Shown here piece by piece: positions 18,870-26,875 of a DNA stretch of 36,357 nucleotides. Location of the stretch: assembly GCA_016866255.1 (NCBI GenBank), contig VGMY01000020.1:1-36357 (forward strand), in the 5' to 3' direction. The position numbers and the translations under genes were made by a program. The stretch comes from Bacteroidota bacterium (GTDB lineage: Bacteria > Bacteroidota > Bacteroidia > Flavobacteriales_D > Crocinitomicaceae). Under the pieces are notes generated by a model, which saw nothing but the letters and a program-made list of their open reading frames with translations, was not told the DNA's origin and searched no databases. Within the stretch, counting starts at the first letter, position 1, and every line of letters starts with the position of its first letter.

Positions 18870-18884
18870 CAGAACAAAAGGTCG

Positions 18885-21425
18885 ATGGAAGCTAAATTTT
18901 CGAATGGAGTTAAGAATTTACTAAAAACCAGCAAAGACGAAGCTACCCGACTTTGTAATGAATACGTTGCGCCGGAGCACTTTTTAATAGCTATTATTAA
19001 GTTAAATCAAGCAAAAGCACACGTGTTGCTAAAAGAGTTTGACGTACCTTTTGACGTGATGCTCTCTGAATTGGAAGGCGTTCTTAAAAAGTCGGCGCAG
19101 GGTACCTTGTTTAAACCGAACCAAATACCCTTACTTAAGCAGTCGGAAAATATACTTAAGCAGTCTTTTCTTGAATCGAAAGTATTTAAATCGAAGGTCA
19201 TAGGTACCGAACATATTTTGTTGACGATGCTCAAGTACGAGGACAGCGCTGCGTGTCAAATTTTACACAAGCACGGAATAAAATACGAAAATCTTAAAGA
19301 TGAATATATGTCAATGAACAGTAATAATCCTGCCCCCAAGGCCGAATTTCCGAGTAATCGCGACGAAGAGGATGAGGGGGGAGGGATCCCGAAAAAAGCG
19401 GCAGATTCTAAATCGAAGACTCCTGTGTTAGATAATTTTGGCCGCGATCTTACGAAAATGGCCGAACTCGGACGCCTCGACCCTATCGTAGGTCGCGAGA
19501 AAGAGATTGAACGCGTTAGCCAAATTCTTTCGAGAAGAAAAAAGAACAACCCGATTTTAATCGGGGAGCCGGGAGTCGGCAAGAGCGCCATTGCTGAAGG
19601 CCTTGCCCTTCGAATCGTACAGCGAAAAGTATCCCGCATTCTATTCGATAAGCGTGTAGTATCACTGGATTTAGCTTCGCTCGTAGCTGGAACAAAGTAC
19701 CGCGGTCAGTTTGAAGAGCGCATGAAAGCCGTCATGCAAGAGATAGAAAAAAATCCTGATGTGATATTGTTTATCGATGAAATACACACCATCATTGGAG
19801 CGGGAGGAGCCAGCGGTTCCCTGGATGCATCCAACATGTTTAAGCCGGCCTTAGCACGAGGCGAACTTCAAGCAATTGGTGCGACAACCCTCGATGAGTA
19901 TCGACAGTATATTGAGAAAGATGGAGCGCTTGAAAGGCGCTTCCAAAAGGTTATTGTTGAACCGACATCCGTCGTTGAAACCATACAAATTCTCAACAAC
20001 ATCAAAGAACGATATGAGGAACACCACATGGTAAGCTACACCGCAGAAAGCATTGAGGCGTGCGTAAAATTGACCGAAAGATATATTACCGATCGCCATT
20101 TACCCGACAAAGCCATTGATGCCTTAGACGAAGTGGGCTCAAGAGTTCACATTACGAACATTAGCGTTCCTAAGGAAATTATGGATATCGAGACGGAAAT
20201 AGAACAAATCAAAGTACGGAAAAGTGAAGTCATCAAGGCGCAGCAATTTGAGCGCGCCGTAGAATTGCGCGATGCTGAACGAAAACTTATCGAAAAACTC
20301 GAGGAGGAAAAAAAGAAATGGGAGGAGCTTTCCAAAAATAACCGAATTACCATTACGGAGGAGAATGTTGCCGAAGTGGTTTCCATGATGAGCGGTATTC
20401 CATTAACCAAGGTGTCGCAAACCGAGTCAGGTAAGCTGGTTAATATGTCCGAGGTATTGAAAGGCAAAGTCATCGGTCAAGATGAAGCGGTGAACAAAGT
20501 AATTAAGGCTATCCAGCGCAATAGGGCAGGTCTGAAAGACCCTAACAAACCCATTGGTTCTTTCTTTTTTCTAGGGCCTACGGGAGTGGGAAAAACACAG
20601 TTGGCGAAAGTTTTGGCAAAATACCTTTTTGATACTGAGGATGCTTTGATTCGAATTGATATGTCTGAATTTATGGAAAAGTTCAGCATATCAAGGTTAG
20701 TTGGCGCTCCGCCCGGATATGTGGGTTACGAGGAGGGAGGGCAATTAACGGAAAAAGTTCGTAGAAAGCCCTATTCCATTATTCTTCTCGATGAGGTAGA
20801 GAAAGCTCACCCCGACGTATTCAACTTATTGCTTCAGGTAATGGATGATGGACACATGACCGACGGCTTAGGTAGAAAAATTGATTTTAAGAACACCATC
20901 ATTATTATGACCTCTAACATTGGTGCACGCCAGCTCCAAGATTTTGGAACAGGTGTTGGTTTTGGCACCAAGGCGAAGGAAGAGGCAAGGGATGAGAACT
21001 CCAAAGCGGTTATTCAAAACGCCTTAAGAAAAGCCTTTTCACCTGAATTTTTAAATCGCGTCGACGATATGATCATGTTCCGATCCCTGGAACGTAAAGA
21101 TATCCATAATATCATTGACCTTGAGTTGGATAAATTGTTCGTTCGTATTCAAGATTTGGGCTATACCCTCGAACTTTCCGAAAAGGCGAAAGACTTTATT
21201 GTTGAGCGTGGCTATGATGAAAAGTTTGGGGCGCGGCCTCTGAAGCGAGCCATACAAAGATTTATTGAGGATCCGCTTGCTGAGAGCATTATCAACCAAA
21301 ATCTGAGTGCGGGAGATAAGGTGATTATGGACCGCGAGGACGGTAAGGAAGAATTGACCGTCCATTTTAAAAAATCAAAAGGCAAAAACCCAACTTCTGA
21401 AAAGGGGAAAGACAAAGAAGATTAA
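18885..21425 (+). CDS. clpC: ATP-dependent Clp protease ATP-binding subunit ClpC
   Basis: HSP100 unfoldase that feeds substrates to ClpP (not in this window). It has 846 residues from the ATG at 18885; an in-frame GTG 69 bases upstream would add residues unlike the family and would include the promoter. The two-repeat N domain spans about 1-145 (MEAKFSNGVKNLLK is the typical start). The first AAA+ module has GEPGVGKS (227-234) and LFIDEIHTIIGAG (295-307). A UVR-type middle coiled segment lies at about 437-482 (AQQFERAVELRDAERKL), the mark of ClpC rather than ClpB or ClpA. The second AAA+ module has GPTGVGKT (564-571), and ILLDEVEKAH follows. A charged Lys/Glu tail ends the protein. A strong terminator follows the stop. 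Confidence 0.97.
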   Translation: MEAKFSNGVKNLLKTSKDEATRLCNEYVAPEHFLIAIIKLNQAKAHVLLKEFDVPFDVMLSELEGVLKKSAQGTLFKPNQIPLLKQSENILKQSFLESKVFKSKVIGTEHILLTMLKYEDSAACQILHKHGIKYENLKDEYMSMNSNNPAPKAEFPSNRDEEDEGGGIPKKAADSKSKTPVLDNFGRDLTKMAELGRLDPIVGREKEIERVSQILSRRKKNNPILIGEPGVGKSAIAEGLALRIVQRKVSRILFDKRVVSLDLASLVAGTKYRGQFEERMKAVMQEIEKNPDVILFIDEIHTIIGAGGASGSLDASNMFKPALARGELQAIGATTLDEYRQYIEKDGALERRFQKVIVEPTSVVETIQILNNIKERYEEHHMVSYTAESIEACVKLTERYITDRHLPDKAIDALDEVGSRVHITNISVPKEIMDIETEIEQIKVRKSEVIKAQQFERAVELRDAERKLIEKLEEEKKKWEELSKNNRITITEENVAEVVSMMSGIPLTKVSQTESGKLVNMSEVLKGKVIGQDEAVNKVIKAIQRNRAGLKDPNKPIGSFFFLGPTGVGKTQLAKVLAKYLFDTEDALIRIDMSEFMEKFSISRLVGAPPGYVGYEEGGQLTEKVRRKPYSIILLDEVEKAHPDVFNLLLQVMDDGHMTDGLGRKIDFKNTIIIMTSNIGARQLQDFGTGVGFGTKAKEEARDENSKAVIQNALRKAFSPEFLNRVDDMIMFRSLERKDIHNIIDLELDKLFVRIQDLGYTLELSEKAKDFIVERGYDEKFGARPLKRAIQRFIEDPLAESIINQNLSAGDKVIMDREDGKEELTVHFKKSKGKNPTSEKGKDKED

Positions 21426-21433
21426 TGGTAAAC

Positions 21434-21458
21434 AAAAAGGGGCCTAAGCCCCTTTTTT
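21434..21458. terminator. Bidirectional terminator between clpC and the oxoamine synthase
   Basis: GGGGC, loop CTAA, GCCCC forms a 5-bp GC stem flanked by five A residues on one side and six T residues on the other, so the stem can extend with A-T pairs. The T-run works for clpC and the A-run gives a U-run for the convergent minus-strand gene. It lies 8 nt after the clpC stop. Confidence 0.85.
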
Positions 21459-21473
21459 ATGGATTAGAAGTTG

Positions 21474-22718
21474 TTAAACCCTGGCAATGGTTTCACTCAT
21501 GTATTCCCCGGATTTTAGTTTGCCTACAATTTTCGAAAAAGATTCAATCGTGTAACTCACATCTTCCATCGTATGCACAGCCGTTGGAATTAAGCGCAAT
21601 ATAATCATGCCTTTGGGTACAACTGGGTATACTACCATGGAGCAGAAAATATTGTAATTTTCTCGGAGGTCGTAGATGAGGTTTGTGGACTCAGGAATTG
21701 AACCGTTCAGGTAGACCGGGGTAACGCAGGAATTCGTAGGTCCGATCTCAAATCCTGCATCCTTGAGGCCGGTTTGAAGCGCGTTGGTAATTTCCCATAA
21801 CCTTGTTTTGAAAACCGGATTTTTTCTGATGAGTTCAAGTCTTTTCAGGGCTCCGGCAACAAGCGTCATGGGCATTGCTTTGGCGAAAATTTGCGACCGC
21901 ATGTTGTAGCGTAGGTACTCGACCACTTGTGCTTCGCTCGCGATAAATCCTCCAATCATCGCAAAAGACTTCGCAAACGTTCCGAAATACACATCGATTT
22001 CGTCTTGAACTCCTTGTTCCTCGCCGGTTCCCGCGCCGGTGGCACCGAGCGTTCCCACACCGTGAGCATCATCAACAAACAGCCGAAAATTAAATTTCTT
22101 TTTGAGTGCCACAATTTCTTTTAAGCATCCTTGGTCGCCCCGCATGCCGAATACGCCTTCCGTGATAACTAAGATTGCACCCCCCGTTTCTTGGGCAAGT
22201 TTTGTTGCGCGTTCGAGCTGTTTTTCACAATCGCCTACATCGTTGTGCTTAAAAACATATCTTTTCCCCATGTGCAATCGAACTCCGTCCAGGATGCACG
22301 CGTGCGACTCGGCGTCATAGACAATCACATCGTGACGATCTACCAAACAGTCGATGGCTGAAACCATGGCTTGGTAACCGAAATTGACTAAAATTGAATC
22401 CTCTTTGGAAACATAATCTGCTAATTCATGTTCGAGTTGTTCATGTAAATTTGAGTTGCCGCTCATCATCCGAGCCCCCATCGGCATAGCAAAACCAAAA
22501 TCCATTCCCGCATCTGCATCTGCCTTTCGTACCTCAGGGTGATTGGCGAGGCCTAGGTAATTGTTGAGCGACCAATTGAGCTTTCGTTTCCCTCTAAAGT
22601 TCATGTGCGGACCGATGTCTCCTTCGAGTTTCGGAAAGGTGAAATATCCGTGCGACTCTTTTGCATGCACTCCGATAGGGCCCCTATTTGCCTGAATTTT
22701 TTCGAAAATATCTGCCAT
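21474..22718 (-). CDS. PLP-dependent alpha-oxoamine synthase (SPT/Kbl-like)
   Basis: A 414-residue fold-type I PLP enzyme of the alpha-oxoamine synthase family, which condenses an amino acid with an acyl thioester and releases CO2. SLNNYLGLANHPEV (50-63) is the family N-terminal motif. H139 (ESHAC) should stack on PLP, FVDDAHGVGTLG (214-225) holds the cofactor aspartate and histidine, and the Schiff-base lysine is K250 in GTFAKS. The C-terminal LRLIPTAVHTMEDV carries the substrate carboxylate arginine. Flavobacterial homologues are usually annotated as serine palmitoyltransferase or glycine C-acetyltransferase. Cysteate acyltransferase for sulfonolipids is another possibility. The sequence alone does not fix the substrate. 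The gene stands alone, with its own -7 box and a shared terminator. Confidence 0.88.
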   Translation of the reverse strand: MADIFEKIQANRGPIGVHAKESHGYFTFPKLEGDIGPHMNFRGKRKLNWSLNNYLGLANHPEVRKADADAGMDFGFAMPMGARMMSGNSNLHEQLEHELADYVSKEDSILVNFGYQAMVSAIDCLVDRHDVIVYDAESHACILDGVRLHMGKRYVFKHNDVGDCEKQLERATKLAQETGGAILVITEGVFGMRGDQGCLKEIVALKKKFNFRLFVDDAHGVGTLGATGAGTGEEQGVQDEIDVYFGTFAKSFAMIGGFIASEAQVVEYLRYNMRSQIFAKAMPMTLVAGALKRLELIRKNPVFKTRLWEITNALQTGLKDAGFEIGPTNSCVTPVYLNGSIPESTNLIYDLRENYNIFCSMVVYPVVPKGMIILRLIPTAVHTMEDVSYTIESFSKIVGKLKSGEYMSETIARV

Positions 22719-22735
22719 AAATGTTGATTGCTTTA

Positions 22736-22743
22736 CAAAATTA
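22736..22743 (-). promoter_or_regulatory. Promoter -7 box of the oxoamine synthase gene
   Basis: TAATTTTG on the minus strand is an exact TAnnTTTG match in the 68-bp gap, 17 nt before the ATG. The surrounding 13 bases are identical to those around the htrA promoter box. No good -33 TTG is seen. Confidence 0.5.
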
Positions 22744-22786
22744 GTTTTTTCTTGCTTACTCCATTTTATTTTGAATCAGTTCTTGT

Positions 22787-24244
22787 TCAATAATAAATGG
22801 CTCGTCGCACTTTAGAAACATATTTGGCAAGGCGAATTACTTGTTTCGTATAACCAAATTCGTTATCGTACCAGGTATAAAGCACAATGTTTTTCCCGTC
22901 CTTTGAAACGATGGTCGCGTGAGAATCATAGACGGAACAACACGTGTTACCAATAATATCCGAAGAAACGAGTTCGGGATCAAACGAATAATAAATCTGA
23001 TTGACCAAAGGACCTTCCAAAGCTGCTGATTTGATAATCTCATTTACCCCTTCAACCGATGTTTCCTTGTTAACTTCCAGGCTTAAGATGGCGAGCGACC
23101 CGTTGGGAGTTGGAACCCGAACAGCATTGGCGGTTAATTTATCTTTGAGAGACGGAATTACCTTGGTAACGGCACTGCCGGCTCCCGTTGAGGTGATCAC
23201 CATGTTAATTGCTGCTGAACGGCCCCTGCGCGACTTTTTATGCATGTTGTCAAGCAAATTTTGGTCATTCGTGTAGGCGTGAACCGTTTCGATATGTCCT
23301 TTTACAATGCCAAGTTTGTCCTCTATGACTTTGAGAATTGGACTGATGGCATTGGTAGTGCACGAAGCAGCTGAGTAAAGGGTTTCTTCATCAAGTTTCA
23401 AATCCCGTTCGTTAATGCCAAAGACGACATTTGGCATTTCTTTTCCGGGAGCTGTCAAAATTACGCGGGATACTCCTTTTGAGAGCAGATGACGAGATAA
23501 GGATTCTTTATTGGTGTAAATCCCCGTGTTATCAATTACAAGGGCATTCGAAATTCCGAACGCGGTATAGTCGACATCTTCGGGAACGGAGGAGTTTATG
23601 ATGTGAACCACCTGACCATTAATGAGGAGGCATTTTTGCATTAAATCAACATTAACACTGCCTTTAAAAGCCCCATGTACCGAATCGTTTCGGAGAAGGC
23701 TTGCGCGTTTCTGGATATCGTTGTCCGAATTTCCCCTAGTAACAATGGCGCGCAATCGCAATTGTTGCCCCTTTCCTGCCTGACGAATCAGTTCGCGAGC
23801 AGCCAAGCGGCCGATTCTACCAAATCCATATAAAACAACGTCTTGCGGTTCAAAACTTGGGTTTTCTGAAAATCGAAAACCCGATAAGTTGGAGGCCAGA
23901 AATGCTGCGGGGCTTTTCTCTTGTCCGCTACTGAGCCATTCGTTGGCTAATTTTCCAACATCCAATTTTGCTGGGGCAAGTTTCAAGTTGGCAATTTCCT
24001 CAGCGATTTTAGAGGTGGTAAAAATATCGATGGGTTTATTTACGACCTTACCCGCGTATTCGTGTAGGTTGAGTAATTCAGAAGTCGATATATCTGTGAG
24101 ATGGTGGCGAAATAAAACGAGTTCAATACCTTGCTCGTACAAAAGTTCACCAACCTTGTTTTGCAACTTAACAGCCGCACGCTCCTGTTCAATGCGGTTT
24201 TTCAGTTCTTCTTCATAGCCTAAAACGGAGTCCATATAATTCAT
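22787..24244 (-). CDS. gap: Glyceraldehyde-3-phosphate dehydrogenase, long form
   Basis: Oxidises glyceraldehyde-3-phosphate to 1,3-bisphosphoglycerate (or the reverse) in central carbon metabolism. It has 485 residues, about 150 more than the usual 330-340. The extra part is an N-terminal helical extension (about 1-132) before the Rossmann motif YGFGRIGRLAAREL (139-152). The catalytic cysteine is C295 in SAASCTTNAISP, with H322 in ETVHAYTNDQ, and YTWYDNEFGY is typical of the C terminus. After the second strand the sequence is LRAIVTRGN, where NAD-specific enzymes have an aspartate (INDL), so NADP use is possible. This long form occurs in Bacteroidota. It lies just downstream of rpoD, separated by a hairpin terminator. 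Confidence 0.94.
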   Translation of the reverse strand: MNYMDSVLGYEEELKNRIEQERAAVKLQNKVGELLYEQGIELVLFRHHLTDISTSELLNLHEYAGKVVNKPIDIFTTSKIAEEIANLKLAPAKLDVGKLANEWLSSGQEKSPAAFLASNLSGFRFSENPSFEPQDVVLYGFGRIGRLAARELIRQAGKGQQLRLRAIVTRGNSDNDIQKRASLLRNDSVHGAFKGSVNVDLMQKCLLINGQVVHIINSSVPEDVDYTAFGISNALVIDNTGIYTNKESLSRHLLSKGVSRVILTAPGKEMPNVVFGINERDLKLDEETLYSAASCTTNAISPILKVIEDKLGIVKGHIETVHAYTNDQNLLDNMHKKSRRGRSAAINMVITSTGAGSAVTKVIPSLKDKLTANAVRVPTPNGSLAILSLEVNKETSVEGVNEIIKSAALEGPLVNQIYYSFDPELVSSDIIGNTCCSVYDSHATIVSKDGKNIVLYTWYDNEFGYTKQVIRLAKYVSKVRRAIYY

Positions 24245-24263
24245 TCAATTCAACATAAAAACA

Positions 24264-24290
24264 CAAAAAAAGGCTGCGCGAAGCAGCCTT
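24264..24290 (-). terminator. Hairpin terminator/attenuator between rpoD and gap
   Basis: Read on the minus strand, AAGGCTGC, a 5-nt loop and GCAGCCTT form an 8-bp stem that runs into a run of seven T, a textbook intrinsic terminator 5 nt after the rpoD stop. Only about 20 nt remain between its U-run and the gap ATG, too little for a complete Bacteroidota promoter. It may therefore act as a partial terminator between the two genes. Confidence 0.85.
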
Positions 24291-24295
24291 AATAG

Positions 24296-25162
24296 TTAAC
24301 CCAAATAGGTTTTTAACAATTTGTTTCGAGACGTATGTCGGAGCCTTCGAATTGCTTTTTCTTTGATTTGGCGAACTCTTTCACGAGTGAGGTTGAACTT
24401 ACAACCGATTTCTTCTAAGGTGAGTCCGTGGTTCATTCCAATTCCAAAAAAGAGCCGAATGATTTCTCGTTCTTTGTCGGTAAGCGTGCTAAGCGAGCGC
24501 TCTATTTCACGTTGCAACGACTCATTCATCAGTGCGGAATCTGTTCTTTCAGATTCAGTATTGACCATAACATCGATCAGGGTGCCGCCGTCTTCGTTAG
24601 TGGTGAGCGGTGCGTCGACGGAGACGTGCCTGCCTGCCACGTTTAAGCTTTCTTTGATTTTATCTTCAGGAACTTCCAAGGCCTCGGCCAACTCCTCCGC
24701 GGATGGTGCACGCTCATACTCTTGCTCGAGACGTGAAAAGGCTTTATTAATCTTATTGAGAGAACCTACTTGGTTTAGAGGGAGGCGGACAATACGCGCT
24801 TGTTCGGCTAAGGCCTGTAAAATGGATTGACGAATCCACCAGACAGCATAAGAGATAAATTTGAAACCCCGTGTCTCGTCAAATTTTTGAGCTGCTTTGA
24901 TCAGACCTAAATTCCCTTCGTTGATTAAATCGGGGAGTGTAAGTCCTTGGTTCTGATATTGTTTTGCCACGGAAACAACAAACCGGAGGTTGGCCTTTGT
25001 AAGCTTTTCCAGCGCCTTTTGGTCACCTATTTTTATTTTTCTTGCTAATTCTACCTCTTCCTCTGCTGTAATTAACTCTTCTCGTCCTATATCCTGCAAA
25101 TATTTGTCGAGGGATTGGCTTTCGCGATTCGTTATGGACTTGGTAATTTTAAGTTGTCTCAT
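24296..25162 (-). CDS. rpoD: Primary sigma factor RpoD (sigma-70 family)
   Basis: Housekeeping sigma factor that directs RNA polymerase to promoters, here expected to recognise the TAnnTTTG type seen in this window. It has 288 residues from the ATG at 25162 (a TTG two codons upstream is rejected because Bacteroidota homologues start [10 protein letters not shown]). Region 1.1 is absent, as is usual in this phylum. Region 1.2 is at about 17-50, region 2 at 51-122 with [26 protein letters not shown] and [15 protein letters not shown]. Region 3 is at about 127-205, and region 4 at about 222-288 with the DNA-binding helix [18 protein letters not shown]. The upstream gap of 132 bp shows only an imperfect -7 box (TTACTTTG, 39 nt before the ATG). 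Confidence 0.97.
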   Translation of the reverse strand: MRQLKITKSITNRESQSLDKYLQDIGREELITAEEEVELARKIKIGDQKALEKLTKANLRFVVSVAKQYQNQGLTLPDLINEGNLGLIKAAQKFDETRGFKFISYAVWWIRQSILQALAEQARIVRLPLNQVGSLNKINKAFSRLEQEYERAPSAEELAEALEVPEDKIKESLNVAGRHVSVDAPLTTNEDGGTLIDVMVNTESERTDSALMNESLQREIERSLSTLTDKEREIIRLFFGIGMNHGLTLEEIGCKFNLTRERVRQIKEKAIRRLRHTSRNKLLKTYLG

Positions 25163-25294
25163 GCTCAAACAGTGTAATTTTAATTATCATTTGGAATTGA
25201 GCAAAGTAAAATGAAAAAAAAGGTTTTGAAAAATTTTTCACGGTCAATTTTCAACAACTTATCAACCATGTATTTTTAGTAACTTTTTAACGGT

Positions 25295-26764
25295 TTATAA
25301 TCCAAATCCTTTGTATTCTCTTGACCCGCTCGGGGTGACAATTTCCAACAATATTCCTTTGTTGACCCCATTCAGTTTTTCCGATATTTCATCAACGGAC
25401 TCTACGGGATCGTTGTTCACCTTGGTGATGACGGTGCCCTCGGTCATTCCGAGGGTCTTGAGCTTACCCGCGGACAGGGTTTTAATTTTTACGCCGTAAG
25501 AAATATTTAAATCTTTCTTTTCTTTTGCAGTTAACTCAACAAAGGTGGCTCCGAGTGCAAAATTTTTCGCTATCTCCGTTTTGCTCAACAAATCGGTATT
25601 GCCATCTTTGTTGCGCAAGACAACGTCCAGGGTTACCTCATCTCCGTTTCTTTTCCGCACGGTAATCACTACCTTATCTCCCGGGCGCTGTTTGCCGATT
25701 TCCTCCTGTAGTTGGGCGGGAGAATTGACCTCTTTGACCCCTACTTTTAGGATTACATCGCCGGTCTTGAACCCGGATTTATCGGCGGTTCCTCCATCTA
25801 CCACGGAATTGATATACACTCCTCTTAGATTAGGTAAGTTTTCTTTTTCTTTGAGGTCTTGGGTAATCGCACTTATTTGTACCCCAAGATAGGCGCGTTG
25901 TACCAGTCCGTAATCAATTAAATCTTTTACCACTTTCTCGACCAAATCTACCGGTATGGCAAAAGAGTAGCCGCTGTAGGCACCGGTTTGTGATGCAATG
26001 GCAGTGTTAATGCCTACCAATTCTCCAACGGTATTTACCAGGGCCCCACCGCTGTTTCCCGGATTGACAGCCGCATCCGTTTGGATGAAAGACTCTATCG
26101 GAACAACGTTTTTATCGTTTCGTTCAGATAATAAGTTAATGTTGCGCGCCTTTGCGCTGACAATTCCAGCTGTGACCGTTGAAGTGAGGTTGAAGGGGTT
26201 GCCTACCGCTAGAACCCACTCACCAATTTTTAGGTTGTCGCTGTTCCCAAATTTCATCGGTACAAGATTGGATGCCCCGTCAATTTTAAGAACTGCCAGG
26301 TCTGTAGAGGGGTCAGCTCCTATGATTTTCGCGGTGTATTCGGAATTATCGTTTAAAATTACTTGGATTTCTGATGCATTTTCAATTACGTGATTGTTGG
26401 TTACAATATATCCTTCAGAGGAAATAATGACTCCTGATCCAGCCCCAGAGCCAAATTGTTTGTACTCCTTGCCACCGGCACCCGGGCCATAAAAAAATTC
26501 CTGGAAAAGATCCCGTTGGAATGTGGTAGAAACCACCTTGGTAGTTACGTGTACTACAGAATTAATGCTCATTTGCGACGCTTGCGTTAAATCCGGTAAA
26601 ATACCGCCGTTCAAACCAACGGTTTTTGCGTAATAGTTGGCCCCGTCCAACACTTGCTCCGATGTTTTTTTGCTGCTCTTAGTAAATGTTAAATACGTGG
26701 CTAGGGGTAGGGCGCCACTGACTAGGGCGACTCCAATAACGGTTAGAAGAAGTTTGCGATTCAT
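25295..26764 (-). CDS. htrA: HtrA/Deg family periplasmic serine protease
   Basis: Trypsin-like protease and chaperone for misfolded envelope proteins. It has 489 residues from the ATG at 26764, which starts an N-terminal membrane or signal segment (about 5-27). A TTG eight codons upstream is rejected. The catalytic triad is complete: H125 in TNNHVIE, D155 in STDLAVL and S238 in NPGNSGGAL. Two PDZ domains follow, the first at about 280-370 (RAYLGVQISAITQ, GFKTGDVILKVG) and the second at about 385-489 (LGMTEGTVITKVNNDP). The domain order is that of the Do/DegP-DegQ group. It stands alone and diverges from the dapF operon, with a good promoter in the shared gap. Confidence 0.96.
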   Translation of the reverse strand: MNRKLLLTVIGVALVSGALPLATYLTFTKSSKKTSEQVLDGANYYAKTVGLNGGILPDLTQASQMSINSVVHVTTKVVSTTFQRDLFQEFFYGPGAGGKEYKQFGSGAGSGVIISSEGYIVTNNHVIENASEIQVILNDNSEYTAKIIGADPSTDLAVLKIDGASNLVPMKFGNSDNLKIGEWVLAVGNPFNLTSTVTAGIVSAKARNINLLSERNDKNVVPIESFIQTDAAVNPGNSGGALVNTVGELVGINTAIASQTGAYSGYSFAIPVDLVEKVVKDLIDYGLVQRAYLGVQISAITQDLKEKENLPNLRGVYINSVVDGGTADKSGFKTGDVILKVGVKEVNSPAQLQEEIGKQRPGDKVVITVRKRNGDEVTLDVVLRNKDGNTDLLSKTEIAKNFALGATFVELTAKEKKDLNISYGVKIKTLSAGKLKTLGMTEGTVITKVNNDPVESVDEISEKLNGVNKGILLEIVTPSGSREYKGFGL

Positions 26765-26811
26765 ATGTTTAGAAAAAAAGATGAACAATAATAATACTCT
26801 TTTAAGACTTA

Positions 26812-26846
26812 CAAAATTAGTGCCGTGTTAAAGAATGTTAAGCAAA
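26812..26846 (-). promoter_or_regulatory. htrA promoter (-33 TTTG, -7 TAATTTTG)
   Basis: On the minus strand, TTTG (26843-26846) is followed after 23 nt by TAATTTTG (26812-26819), an exact TAnnTTTG. This is the most complete Bacteroidota promoter in the window. It predicts a leader of roughly 40 nt before the htrA ATG. Confidence 0.6.
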
Positions 26847-26863
26847 GGTGCAAACATTTTATT

Positions 26864-26871
26864 TATTTTTG
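26864..26871 (+). promoter_or_regulatory. dapF operon promoter -7 box
   Basis: TATTTTTG matches TAnnTTTG exactly and ends 4 nt before the dapF ATG. Since that ATG is fixed by similarity to DapF, transcription from this box would give a nearly leaderless message. No clear -33 TTG lies 17-23 nt upstream. Confidence 0.45.
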
Positions 26872-26875
26872 GAGT

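Noticed and set aside
18704..18934. 76-codon minus-strand frame across the gyrA/clpC gap
   Set aside because: It crosses the divergent promoter region and the clpC start; no family pattern, and low-complexity hydrophobic composition.
19130..19170. Short direct repeat TACTTAAGCAGTC in clpC
   Set aside because: It encodes two similar segments of the ClpC N domain (LLKQSE and ILKQSF) and has only two copies; not a CRISPR or a mobile-element mark.
24321..24830. 169-codon open frame on the plus strand opposite rpoD
   Set aside because: It mirrors the highly conserved rpoD coding sequence, and its composition (many S, R and L) is that of a shadow frame.
25163..25294. rpoD upstream region as a regulatory RNA
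   Set aside because: AT-rich with T-runs and an imperfect -7 box (TTACTTTG), but no convincing stem-loop; too weak to list as a feature.
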